Below, piece after piece: positions 28,401 to 36,577 of a DNA stretch of 64,000 bases. Origin of the DNA: Candidatus Zixiibacteriota bacterium (GTDB lineage Bacteria; Zixibacteria; MSB-5A5; WJJR01). Location of the stretch: the NCBI GenBank assembly GCA_036397555.1, contig DASWIS010000015.1, positions 33,208 to 97,207 on the forward strand, in the 5' to 3' direction. Made by a program: the position numbers and the translations under genes. The first letter of the stretch is position 1. Each line of letters opens with the position of its first letter. Below the pieces are notes generated by a model, which was not told the DNA's origin, made no database searches, and saw only the letters and a program-made list of their open reading frames with translations.

Positions 28401-30490
28401 GCGACAATTGCCGATCCGTCTAGGTCGCTCACCGTGTACTCGATGCAAATCTCGCCGGGGGCACACTGCGCGACGGCGCGGTCCTCGCCGAGCGACACGA
28501 CCGGCGGATCGTTGTAGCGAACGGTGATATAGATGGTGTCATAGTCGCGGATGCCGCAGGTGTCTTCGACAAAGCCGCAGAGGCAGTAGACCCCGGCGGT
28601 GTCGCTGGGGAAGCAAATCCGGCCGTTGGGCAAATCGAAGTAGGCGTCATCGGGGCCGTTGCACAGCATCGGGTCGAGGTTGTCGCCGTCGGGATCGGTG
28701 ATCGTGTAGTCGGCGCATACGGTCTGCGGCGCGCAGAGCGTCAGTTCGAAATCCGGCCCCAAGTCGAGCGTCGGCAACGTGTTGACATGCACCGTCACCG
28801 CGATCGTATCGCGGTCGGTCTCCCCGCAGGGATCGAGGACTTCGACGATGATGGTGTGCACGCCATCGCCGGACGGTGTGAAACACACCTGATTGGCGGC
28901 CGTATCGATCGCGCCGGGACCGCTGATGTACGCTTCCACAAGACCCGACAACCCATTGGGATCGGAGACCGAATACGGCAAACATATCATGGCCGCCGTG
29001 CACTGATTGATCGTCGTGTCGTTTCCCAGCGTGATCGACGGCGGCTCGTTGGCTTCGGCCAGCACCGTGACCGTGTCGGTGTCCATCGCTCCGCAGGAAT
29101 CGGTCACCTTGACGATGATCTGGTATGTGCCCGACGTGTCCGGGGTAAAGCAGACCGTGTTGGCGGCAGTATCGATCGTTCCGAACGCGCTGAGCAATTC
29201 CTCGATGACCGGCTGGGGACTGTCCGGATCGCTGACGGTATACGAGACGCAAATCTCGCCGGGCTCGCACTGAAAGACCGGCGCGCCGTTGTTGAGGTCC
29301 ACCGACGGCGGCGAATTCAGACTGACCGTCGTATAAATCGTGTCACGGTCAAACAGCCCGCAGGGATCGACTACGCGCACGACCGATGTGACGATGCCTT
29401 CGGCGCTGCCGGGAACGACCAGCTCCCAGGTGCTCTGATCGACCCGACCCTCGCCGTTGGACACATGGATGAAGAGTCCGGCGGAGCCGTCGGGATCAGT
29501 GACCGTCAGCGGAATGCGAATGGAGTCGGGTTCGCACAAAAAGACGCTGGAATCGGGTCCGGAGACCGTCGGCGGAGAATTGACCGATATCGTGAAACTC
29601 ACTTCACAACTGTCGATGGCGCCGCAGTTGTCGGTCGTACGGATGTCATAGGTAAAGTCGCCGCCCCCGGCCGCGACCGGGATGCACACGGAGTCCTCGA
29701 TGCCGCTGGCGGCCAGACGCGACTCGGACACGCCGGGACCGTTGATGTCGACTAAGAGCGAATCACCGTCGGGATCGGTCGCGGTAAAGTAAAAGCATAC
29801 CGTTCCGGAGTCGCACAGACTCGTCACAACGGGGGGACGGCACACCACTTCCGGCAGACCGCTGGGGAGACGGAAGATGGCGACCAGATCATTGAAGTCG
29901 GCGTCGGTCAGGAAGGGGAGATCCTCCCAAAACATGTAGAAGGCGTTCGGATCGGGCGTCGGGTAAAACTTGACGTGCGATTTTGCATCGAGGTTGAAGA
30001 CTTTTTGCGAATACCAATATGTATAGGGGGCACGAAAGAGACACAGCCCGATGGAATCGACATTGCCGATGTCGAACGTCGATGTGTCGCCGGCGCTGGC
30101 CGGGCCGGGGACAATGATGACAGAACTGTCCTTGTTCCCGACACGATACCAACAGACGGCATTGGTATTCAGCGTGCCGGAATACTCGGCGATCAACTCG
30201 ATCCAGCCGCACCCCGGGTCCAGGCCGAACGTCTCGAACATCAGAACGTCTGCCGTGGCGTCCAGACCAGTGCCCAGACTGTCGAGTATCTGCTGCACCG
30301 TCGGCTCGGCCGCGGTCAATCCCGCCGCCATGCGACCGAGGGAGTCGGCGAGCTTTTGATCGTACCAATCCGGGTGCGCACTCTCAGCCCCGAAGGCATC
30401 GGACACACCGGCTGTGAGCAGCAGCAGGATCGCGCCGAGAATGGCGTACACGTATATTGCGGCCCGTCTACGGGGATGATGGCAGGTCAC
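25439..30490 (-). CDS. Giant surface protein with DUF4114-like, Ig-like repeat, cohesin-like, dockerin-like and sorting modules
   Basis: 1683 residues. A signal peptide (IYVYAILGAILLLLTAGVSD) follows a basic N-terminus. Residues ~100-205 look like DUF4114, ending in the diagnostic 'LTDADFNDLVAIF'. Residues ~215-1210 contain about twelve repeats of ~82-86 residues, each with 'FQCAPTPICIDYTVSDPDG' type cores, 'NxVCFTPDTAG' and 'VTDSCGAxDTDTV'. Residues ~1213-1363 are cohesin-like ('GGFDFLLCYDQTALG', 'DRNFIGQCVPIRFCW'). Residues ~1387-1463 are dockerin-like ('GDLNLNGIVYDIGDAV', 'SDVNCDGIVLTLADLI'). The C-terminal ~85 residues show 'NYPNPFNAGT', 'LTIYNVLGQ' and 'SRKMLLLK'. Same modular plan as the genes at 5525 and 18089 but with a different repeat type. 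Function unknown. Confidence 0.85.
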   Translation of the reverse strand: MTCHHPRRRAAIYVYAILGAILLLLTAGVSDAFGAESAHPDWYDQKLADSLGRMAAGLTAAEPTVQQILDSLGTGLDATADVLMFETFGLDPGCGWIELIAEYSGTLNTNAVCWYRVGNKDSSVIIVPGPASAGDTSTFDIGNVDSIGLCLFRAPYTYWYSQKVFNLDAKSHVKFYPTPDPNAFYMFWEDLPFLTDADFNDLVAIFRLPSGLPEVVCRPPVVTSLCDSGTVCFYFTATDPDGDSLLVDINGPGVSESRLAASGIEDSVCIPVAAGGGDFTYDIRTTDNCGAIDSCEVSFTISVNSPPTVSGPDSSVFLCEPDSIRIPLTVTDPDGSAGLFIHVSNGEGRVDQSTWELVVPGSAEGIVTSVVRVVDPCGLFDRDTIYTTVSLNSPPSVDLNNGAPVFQCEPGEICVSYTVSDPDSPQPVIEELLSAFGTIDTAANTVCFTPDTSGTYQIIVKVTDSCGAMDTDTVTVLAEANEPPSITLGNDTTINQCTAAMICLPYSVSDPNGLSGLVEAYISGPGAIDTAANQVCFTPSGDGVHTIIVEVLDPCGETDRDTIAVTVHVNTLPTLDLGPDFELTLCAPQTVCADYTITDPDGDNLDPMLCNGPDDAYFDLPNGRICFPSDTAGVYCLCGFVEDTCGIRDYDTIYITVRYNDPPVVSLGEDRAVAQCAPGEICIEYTVSDLDGSAIVAELLTLAPQGATIDTALDRVCFTPPTAGEYCIAVAATDSCGDTGEDTVCVTVNLNGPPTIDLGADQDIFVCGPQLICIPYGISDPDSGSGLSVVLVSGPGEVDSLNNRICFTPGAAGTSIIIAKVTDSCGAMDTDTVAVTVTFNSNPEIDLGADFTTFQCAPTPICIDYTVSDPDGPAKLTEQAPILPPGAQLDTALNKVCFTPDTAGVYKILMTVSDSCGGAAADTIYITVQLNRPPTLAFGADITRFQCSPTQICVNYTVSDPDGPAKLTEMLQFAPAGAVLDTVANSVCFTPIGSDQFCIGVKVTDSCGLTDADTICVDVTINAPPQLSVPDTVAALLCEADSICIGGIAATDENGNLKSVDITQGIGSIDQGTGILCFDADTMGVYCFEMTALDSCNASDVDTTYVVVQLNQAPSVGITGVPDDLVFEAPTQICFSVDATDPDTDQLFEVTKVEGAGAFSAILGRNAAGAQHCFTADTTGCYRFIFDVADSCGLHDRDTALICVSIDTAFIVCIDTIQALNAELVSVKLRVIETLEMGGFDFLLCYDQTALGFAGITADSAIAEWEYFTFRTGAQTGCFICPSGSIRILGIADMNNGAAHPSEDAYKPKGPLALISFYTTPDRNFIGQCVPIRFCWMVCSDNAISNRDGDTTYLSFTGVADSCFDGDKFTAIRKILFCDGAICIIPPEDDRGDLNLNGIVYDIGDAVLFSNWFIYGNGVWNPLYMQNQILASDVNCDGIVLTLADLILLIRIIAGDASPVNCPDVQPKVVNSDGHAEIIVERGHDRLDVYVQNTVDLGGVFVSLSAEASFGGIEWAELPSGLSRSANVDGSVLRALIVRDTSGGSMPAGRHLLFGVALPANADLEAFEAQAGDPDGAIVTAEVTVAGAGSRPGSYQLQQNYPNPFNAGTTIRFHLPQTSDWRLTIYNVLGQPVRRFEGAAGLGWVSVNWLGDRADGHPVGTGIYFARLEASGFVASRKMLLLK

Positions 30491-31208
30491 AGACCCTCCG
30501 ATGGGTAATGGCCATGAGAGACACGATTGGCGTCATGCCGCGAACCTTGCGAACAGGCGGCGCGTCCCTCATCATAATGAGGACCTTCGCCCGGAGATGG
30601 GACGTCCGCGTTACCGATTTCCCCACAAGCGTGAGTCACGTCCGAGCGGGCCGGGCATTCGGTTCGCTGAGGCCGCCGGTTCAGAACGGTTCGGCTTGGT
30701 ACAGCAGTACGATTGGCCTCTTGTGTGACTCGATTGTGGATCCGACACCGGGCGGTGAGGGTCTGTCCTGGTGTCAGCCGTTCGCAGTAAACTGGGGTGA
30801 GGAGAACACTCCTTGTTCGCCAATCGGCGCAAATGAATGTACTGCTTAAAGGCAAAGTTGTCAAGACAGCGCGGTTAGCGCTGCGGTTCAACGGCATACA
30901 CGTGGCGGAAATGTTGCGCATCGAAATGCACACATCGTCGGACCGCCGAATGGTCCGTTCCCCCCAACACGCCGGAAACCCGTTATCGAGCATAGGATTA
31001 ATCATGACATGCTAACCCATTGTATTCAAACATCTTGATTCTCGTGACCTATTGGCGCAAACAGCGTACCATTGCTTCGTTGTCGGGGCGCCCGGCAGGG
31101 TCACTCTCAGGGCGGGCACCATTGGGTCCTTTGTGTTGTCCCAGGGAAAAGTTGTCACAAAATATAGCGGGCCCGATCGATTCGAGGGCCAGAAGGCGGG
31201 CATTACTG
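30491..31208. other. Divergent intergenic region
   Basis: 718 bases between the divergent surface-protein and thioredoxin-fold genes. Short open frames exist on both strands, but none has a ribosome binding site, signal peptide or family motif. It must hold promoters for both flanking genes; I could not identify a convincing -35/-10 pair. No RNA gene is recognised. Confidence 0.35.
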
Positions 31209-31745
31209 ATGACCGGGAGAAATGCCGCACTGACGGCTGCGGCGATCGCAGCCGTCATCAGTCTCGCTGAACCGGCGACGGCCCAGTGGTACCTGCGCGG
31301 GCTGGACGACCGGCCGATTCTCGAGATTCGCGGGGAGACCGCGGATACGACGGCGCTCGGCACGGACCGTTATGTCGAGGACAACTTGGATCATGTCCTC
31401 CGCCGGCATGAGTGGGTGATCGTCAACTTCTCGGCGTACTGGTGCCCCGACAGCGATCGCTACAACTCCCATTACGCCAGGGCTGCGGTGCAGGAAGAGT
31501 TCGCTGCGATTCGCTGGTGCTGTGCCGACGTCGATGGCGTGCGGGGAAACGAAAATTTCCGCGAACGATTCGCATTGCCTGGTGTGCCGACGACGATCCT
31601 GTTTCACAACGGCATGGTCGCCTCGGCAGCGGACAACTCGACGGCGGTACTGGACGGCCACGAGGGCGACAAGGGATATGACGATCTGATCGAATTGCTG
31701 CTGCGGTTCTACATCACCAGCGAAGTTCGGGAGCCCGACAGGTAG
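31209..31745 (+). CDS. Exported thioredoxin-fold protein with CPDS (monothiol) motif
   Basis: 178 residues from the ATG at 31209, which begins a signal peptide (AALTAAAIAAVISLAEPATA). The longer in-frame extension upstream lacks any supporting feature. The thioredoxin core is clear: 'WVIVNFSAYWCPDS' (active-site-like C79-P-D-S82), a central helix, 'RWCCADVDGV', and the cis-proline loop 'LPGVPTTILFHNG'. A classical thioredoxin has WCxxC; here the second cysteine is serine, so simple dithiol oxidoreductase activity is unlikely. A monothiol isomerase or reductase-like role, or a structural one, is possible. Extra cysteines (WCC) lie in the next strand. It ends before a terminator shared with the convergent gene. 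Confidence 0.8.
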   Translation: MTGRNAALTAAAIAAVISLAEPATAQWYLRGLDDRPILEIRGETADTTALGTDRYVEDNLDHVLRRHEWVIVNFSAYWCPDSDRYNSHYARAAVQEEFAAIRWCCADVDGVRGNENFRERFALPGVPTTILFHNGMVASAADNSTAVLDGHEGDKGYDDLIELLLRFYITSEVREPDR

Positions 31746-31779
31746 CGCGACGAAGTCATTCCCGCCGACCGCAATAGAA

Positions 31780-31807
31780 AACGGGCGGATCAATCGATCC
31801 GCCCGTT
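31780..31807. terminator. Bidirectional terminator between convergent genes
   Basis: A 12-bp stem (AACGGGCGGATC with its complement) and 4-base loop. The minus-strand exit reads TTTTCT and the plus-strand exit GATTGTTG. It lies between the stops at 31745 (+) and 31836 (-). Confidence 0.75.
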
Positions 31808-31835
31808 GATTGTTGACGCACTGGGGCGACGCGGC

Positions 31836-32705
31836 TTACAACATCTGCTTCATCAGACGCAGGGCCATGCGGTTGAACCCTTCCGGGCCGGGCGCGCCGG
31901 CGAGCCGGATGCCCTTGTGAGCGCGCAAGTCGGCATGGTACTTGCCATCGGGACGCTTCACGGCGACGGCAATCTCACACTCCTGCATCATCGCCCAGTC
32001 GTTCGGGCTGTCGCCGAAGGCGATGGTGTGCGGCTTGGCCGGTTCCACGCTCTGATACCAGCGGACTAACTCGCGCACCGCCTTGCTCCTGTCGGCCTTT
32101 CCGGTCAGATGGAAGAATCGCAGGCCGGGCAATATGTTCCAGCCGTTGCTGCAGATCGCGCTGACGTGCCTGTCGATTTCCGAATCGGACAGGCGCGGAT
32201 TAAACAGAAACGGCTCATCGTATTCGCGCTTCTTGGCGAGCATCGCCGCCGCCAACGGCATGTTCGCTTCGCGGGAAATCTGCTGCGGCGTCCAATCGCC
32301 GAATCCTTCCAGTTTCACGCCCGCCGATAAACGGTAGTCGATGAAATGCTTGCGCACTTTGTCGTATGATGTTCCCAGCTCCCTGACCCAGCAGCCGTTG
32401 CGCTCGGTCGCGCCGCGCGGACACTCGGCAATGACCGATTTGGGCCAGAAGATCGCGCCGCCGTGCTCGGAGATAAACGGCGCCTCCAGTCCCAAAAGCT
32501 TCTGGATGTGACGAATTTCCGCGCTCGTTTTACTGGACACCAGCACGAGCGGGACATTGCGGCGTTTTAACTCGCGAACCGCCGCCTGCGCGGGCTCGAA
32601 CGAGTAGCTGTAATAATCGAGGATCGTTCCGTCGATGTCGCTGAAGAAAACGAGCCCGGGTCGTGCGGGCGGGTCGGTGCGACGTTTGCGTCCTGCTTTC
32701 GGCAT
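31836..32705 (-). CDS. HAD-superfamily mannosyl-3-phosphoglycerate phosphatase-like protein
   Basis: 289 residues from the ATG at 32705 behind GCGGGGGAT; a longer frame to 32777 has no support. HAD motif I is 'FFSDIDGTILDYYSYSFEPA', motif II 'VLVSSKTSAEI', the cap-domain region 'ISEHGGAIFWP', motif III the Lys in 'LTGKADRSKAV', and motif IV 'IAFGDSPNDWAMM'. The combination 'SSKT..EI' with 'ENGGAI/EHGGAI' is typical of the MPGP subgroup (Cof-type, C2B cap), which removes the phosphate from mannosyl- or glucosyl-3-phosphoglycerate to make a compatible solute. No matching synthase gene is in the window. Another sugar-phosphate substrate is possible. Confidence 0.82.
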   Translation of the reverse strand: MPKAGRKRRTDPPARPGLVFFSDIDGTILDYYSYSFEPAQAAVRELKRRNVPLVLVSSKTSAEIRHIQKLLGLEAPFISEHGGAIFWPKSVIAECPRGATERNGCWVRELGTSYDKVRKHFIDYRLSAGVKLEGFGDWTPQQISREANMPLAAAMLAKKREYDEPFLFNPRLSDSEIDRHVSAICSNGWNILPGLRFFHLTGKADRSKAVRELVRWYQSVEPAKPHTIAFGDSPNDWAMMQECEIAVAVKRPDGKYHADLRAHKGIRLAGAPGPEGFNRMALRLMKQML

Positions 32706-32954
32706 CCAAATCCCCCGCAAAAACGTAACGTAATGACGACAGTGTGCGAATATATGCGAGTCAAGACCCGATTGCAATCAAAAACCGCAACCGTCGCGAT
32801 GCGATTGCACGTGTGCCGACAAATCTTCTGCTGCGCCGCACAAGTGCCCGGACGTCTCATTGCGTGAGATGATCTCAGTGGCCACGGACGCGTTAACCGT
32901 TGTGCCCACGCCGGATGCTTGACAACTGAGTGCGAAAGCATTATGACTGTGACG

Positions 32955-33134
32955 GCATCCGGTGGGATTGCGAAATCCGCCGGGAAGACGGTGAGAATCC
33001 GTCGCAGCCCCGCTGCTGTCAGCGGCTACGAAGGCGGCGGTCCCGTGATTGCGGGACCTGTCCACTGAGAATACTTCTCGGGAAGGCGCCGCCGCAGGTT
33101 TGAAGCCGCAGAGCCAGAAGACCGGGCCGGATGC
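32955..33134 (+). ncRNA. Cobalamin riboswitch
   Basis: A ~180-base element closed by a P1 stem, GCATCCGG (32955-32962) with CCGGATGC (33127-33134). Inside are the conserved blocks in order: GGGAA-N-CGGTGAGAATCCG, then GCAGCCCCGC, then GGGAAGGCG, and the B12-box-like AGCCAGAAGACCGGGCC. It binds adenosyl- or another cobalamin and controls the downstream TonB-receptor operon. An intrinsic terminator 71 bases later supplies the expression platform. Confidence 0.93.
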
Positions 33135-33204
33135 ATAAGCGGTCGACTGACCGCCAACATTGTCGACGCCTTCGCGGGAGGGCTCGGGATGTGCGGCATG
33201 CATC

Positions 33205-33231
33205 CCCGGTCTCCGCGGACCGGGTTTTTTT
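33205..33231 (+). terminator. Riboswitch-controlled intrinsic terminator
   Basis: CCCGGTC-tccgcg-GACCGGG followed by seven T residues (33225-33231), between the cobalamin aptamer and the receptor gene. Expected to form when cobalamin is bound, stopping transcription. The antiterminator partner strand was not resolved by eye. Confidence 0.85.
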
Positions 33232-33297
33232 CGGTCCGCGTCCACCATTTCCCCGGCATCGAGGACGTTGCGGTCGGTCTGACTGGTCGAGGGACCG

Positions 33298-35322
33298 ATG
33301 ACTGCGCCCGCATACGCGTCCGCCTTGTTTCTCACACTGTGTGCCGCCCCGGCGGCACCGCGCGCGGCACACGCCGACAGCGCGGACTCCAATCGCGTCG
33401 CGATCGCTGTCGCCGCCGCGCATCCGATTGCGACTGCGAACAGCCGCGATTCGTCGCTTCTCCTGCCGGTCGCATCCGTTGACAATCCGGTTTCGCTTGG
33501 ACCGCCGGTCATCCTGCCGCCGATCCAGGTCGAGGGCGTACGCACACATCCTGATGTTGTGCGTCGCATCGAGCCGACACGGATGCAGAAGTCGACGGCA
33601 CGAACGCTCGCGGATATGCTCCAGACGATCCCCGGCGTGCGCGCGTACGGCACGGCGGAAACGCCCGGAGGCATTCGCGTCAGTGTCGGCGGTGAGCCGC
33701 CGCACCGCGTTGCGATTCTCCTCGATGGTCTGCCGTTGTCAGGCGGACCGGATGGTTCGGTCGACGTTTCCACAATCTCTCCGGAGGCCATCGCGGCGAT
33801 TGAAGTCCGGCCGGGAGCGCAGTCCGCGGTGGTCGGTGATGCCGGTGTCGGCGGTTCCGTAAACTTCATCACCCGCGAGACGGCCACACTGCCGCGGCTC
33901 CAAATCTCTGCGATTCGGGGCGAGGATGAATCCGACGGCGAATCGATGACGGTGCGGTGGGATGCATCCGGGATCGACGCGGCGGTCACGGCCGAGCGTC
34001 TGAAGCACGGTCCCCGGTTTGAGTATCCATCCGGAGATTCGACCGCCGTTCGCAACGATATCCGTCGTGATGTTGTCCGTGGATTCACGCATGTCGGCAT
34101 CGGGGAGCGATCCGCGCTGCGATTGGCGGCCTTTCACTACGATGCCGATCATGATGCGCCCGGCGAATTGGAAAACGCCACACCGGGGGCGACCAATGCG
34201 GACCGTCGCACGCGCATCCAGAGTGTTTGGGAGAGTCAGGCGCCGCTGGTGCAGCGTGTATCCGCCGGGTTCTGGTGGGAATCGACGCGCGAGGAGTATG
34301 AGTTTGCGCCCGCCACGCGCGGCATTCCGGAGCACGCAACTCTCCGCGAACGGTTTCTCGGATCGCGCGTTGCACTCGAGCCGCGACTGCTCCCGATACC
34401 CGTCGACCTCTCAGGCGAAGTGCGGCATCGGTCGCTGCATGGAGTCAACCACTTGCGCCCGGCGTTGTCATTCGGTTCACACGCGAGAACGGAGGGCGCC
34501 GTTCGCGGCGGGGTCCATGTGTCGCGGCACACGTTTCTGGGCGAACTGTCGGCGGCGCTGCGCGGCGCGGGCGATTTCTCCGATGATGCCCCGCCGGTCG
34601 TCACGTCGGGCATATCGCTCTCGCTGGCGCCCGTCGCCGGTGTTCAGATTCGCGGCGGCTGGGGCGAATCGTTTCGCCGCCCGCTGCTGACCGCTCTGCA
34701 CTGGAAGGCCGACGCGTGGACGGTCGGCAATCCCGGCCTCAGACCGGAGCGAGCGGCGGAGTGGAACATCGGCGGCGGTTGGTCGCGCGGCCCGCTGTCC
34801 GTCGACACACGCTACTTCGAACGCGACGTGCGCGACATCATCGTCTGGGACAAACGCGGCGTTCCGGCGCGTTACACGCCGATCAATGTCGACCGCGCGC
34901 TGATCATCGGACGCGAAGATCACGCGCGGCTGTCGATCCTGCGCGATATGATCTCCCTCGAATACGCGCACAGCGTCAATGGCTCCTATGACAAGAGCGG
35001 CGACCGCAACTATTCGGACAAGGAACTGGTGTTCACGCCGCGCCATGTTCACCACGCCTCAATACGGGGTGTCCTTGGCCGAGTCGCGCTCGAAGGGCAT
35101 GGGCTTTGGACGGGGCGGCGCGCGATCCTGCGCTTCAATTCCAAGTGGCTGCCCGCCGAACGGTCGTTCGATGTGCTCGCCGCCGTCGATCTGCGGCGGC
35201 GCGTGCCCACGGTCGTCGCGCGTGCCCGCATCGACAATCTGACAAATGAACGACTCGAGCCGCTGCCCGGTTATCCGTCGCCGGGACGCACCTGGACGCT
35301 CGGCGTGACGGTCGGACTGTGA
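33298..35322 (+). CDS. TonB-dependent outer-membrane receptor, BtuB-type
   Basis: 674 residues. A short N-terminal export signal is present (ASALFLTLCAAPAAPRAAHA). The plug domain begins near residue 80 with 'PPIQVEGVRTHP', then 'TLADMLQTIPGVRAYG', 'PHRVAILLDGLPLSGGPDG' and 'SAVVGDAGVGGSVNFITRE', all standard TonB-receptor plug signatures. The remaining ~480 residues are a 22-strand-type barrel ending 'GYPSPGRTWTLGVTVGL' with an aromatic-containing final strand. Its position directly behind a cobalamin riboswitch makes it a vitamin B12 (or other corrinoid) importer powered by TonB-ExbBD. Translation is linked to the next gene (7 bases apart). Confidence 0.92.
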   Translation: MTAPAYASALFLTLCAAPAAPRAAHADSADSNRVAIAVAAAHPIATANSRDSSLLLPVASVDNPVSLGPPVILPPIQVEGVRTHPDVVRRIEPTRMQKSTARTLADMLQTIPGVRAYGTAETPGGIRVSVGGEPPHRVAILLDGLPLSGGPDGSVDVSTISPEAIAAIEVRPGAQSAVVGDAGVGGSVNFITRETATLPRLQISAIRGEDESDGESMTVRWDASGIDAAVTAERLKHGPRFEYPSGDSTAVRNDIRRDVVRGFTHVGIGERSALRLAAFHYDADHDAPGELENATPGATNADRRTRIQSVWESQAPLVQRVSAGFWWESTREEYEFAPATRGIPEHATLRERFLGSRVALEPRLLPIPVDLSGEVRHRSLHGVNHLRPALSFGSHARTEGAVRGGVHVSRHTFLGELSAALRGAGDFSDDAPPVVTSGISLSLAPVAGVQIRGGWGESFRRPLLTALHWKADAWTVGNPGLRPERAAEWNIGGGWSRGPLSVDTRYFERDVRDIIVWDKRGVPARYTPINVDRALIIGREDHARLSILRDMISLEYAHSVNGSYDKSGDRNYSDKELVFTPRHVHHASIRGVLGRVALEGHGLWTGRRAILRFNSKWLPAERSFDVLAAVDLRRRVPTVVARARIDNLTNERLEPLPGYPSPGRTWTLGVTVGL

Positions 35323-35329
35323 GGATGCA

Positions 35330-36577
35330 ATGATGGGAACGATGAGTGGTGCATGCGGGAGATTGATGGTCGGCCGCCTGACAGCGGCGCTCCTGGCCGC
35401 GATGATGTCGGCGGTGAACACGTATGGCATCGACGATGTCGACCGGCTGTATGTCGTCGATGGACTGGGCGAAACGCTGACGCTCGTCGACCGCGCGGGT
35501 GATTCGGTCGCGGTCAATGTCATGACGCTCGGCACGGTTCCCAACCGCGTGCGAAGGCACGGGGCCAATCTGCTCGTTGTCAATTCGGTGTCCGATGACC
35601 TATGGGTGATCGACCCGGCAGATTTCTCCGTCGTCCGGACCGTCGATTTCCCGGCCGGCGACAATCCCTGGGACGTCTGCGTCGTCAACGACACGCTGTG
35701 CGCGGTATCGATGGTGCTCAGCAACAGCGTGTTGTTTCTCAATCCCAATAGCGGCGACACATTATGGCGCGTCGCTGTGGGCTTGTCGCCGCAGGGGATG
35801 CTGGCGCACGGCCAACGGGTGTGGGTTGCGAATACCGGGTTTGATTACGGCACGTTCGAGTATGATTCCGGCACCGTGTCGGTTGTCGATTGGACACTGC
35901 AGAGCGTTTCCAACACGATCGCCGTCGGAACCAACCCGCAATCTGTGGCCATGGCTTCTGATGGCACGATCCACACCGCCTGCACCGGAAACTTCTTCGA
36001 CCGCTTCGGCGTCGTCTATGTGCTCGATACCGTCACCGAAACCGTGCTCGACTCGATGCCGACCGGCGGTTTTCCCTCGGAACTGGTGATCGGACCGGAC
36101 AAGCGCGGCTACCTGGCGGCGGGCGGGTTTGTCGCCGGCGGTGAAATCTACGTCTACGATGCCGACACGCGCGTGGTCATCCACAGTTCGGCGAACCCGC
36201 AGTTGTCGGCCATCGGCGTGTTGTATGTCGTGCCGCGTCTGGAAGGCGGCGTTACGGCGCTGTGTTTCGGCGCCGACGTGCTGCTCGAGCACGATCAGTC
36301 GGGAACGGCGGTCGATTCATGGAATGTCGGCGATGGGCCGGTCGCGGCTGTCCATGTCACAAACCGGATTCCCGGCGACATCGTCGCCGACAGCATCATC
36401 AACGTATTCGACGTCGTCGCCGCCGTCGAAATTGCGTTTCGTGCCGGCGATCTTCCCGAACGACCAGGCGTGGCCGATGTCAACGCGGATTGTGTCGTGA
36501 ATGTCTTCGACGTCGTCGCGATGGTCGATGTGGCGTTCCGAAACGGCAGCGGACTTCTGTGGGGATGCGCACAGTGA
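35330..36577 (+). CDS. YncE/BtuG-like seven-bladed propeller with dockerin-like tail, cobalamin capture candidate
   Basis: 415 residues; GAGG ribosome site five bases before the ATG. A signal peptide lies within residues 1-33 (TAALLAAMMSAVNTYG). Residues ~35-345 are repeated YncE-type blades: 'DDLWVIDPADFSVVRTVDFP', 'NSVLFLNPNSGDTLWRVAVG', 'SGTVSVVDWTLQSVSNTIAV', 'GVVYVLDTVTETVLDSMPTG' and 'GEIYVYDADTRVVIHSS'. This is the fold of BtuG, the Bacteroides surface protein that binds cobalamin and caps BtuB. The last ~65 residues carry two EF-hand/dockerin-like units, each with 'NVFDVVA'. Location behind the riboswitch and receptor supports a B12-binding role; binding itself is inferred. Confidence 0.8.
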   Translation: MMGTMSGACGRLMVGRLTAALLAAMMSAVNTYGIDDVDRLYVVDGLGETLTLVDRAGDSVAVNVMTLGTVPNRVRRHGANLLVVNSVSDDLWVIDPADFSVVRTVDFPAGDNPWDVCVVNDTLCAVSMVLSNSVLFLNPNSGDTLWRVAVGLSPQGMLAHGQRVWVANTGFDYGTFEYDSGTVSVVDWTLQSVSNTIAVGTNPQSVAMASDGTIHTACTGNFFDRFGVVYVLDTVTETVLDSMPTGGFPSELVIGPDKRGYLAAGGFVAGGEIYVYDADTRVVIHSSANPQLSAIGVLYVVPRLEGGVTALCFGADVLLEHDQSGTAVDSWNVGDGPVAAVHVTNRIPGDIVADSIINVFDVVAAVEIAFRAGDLPERPGVADVNADCVVNVFDVVAMVDVAFRNGSGLLWGCAQ

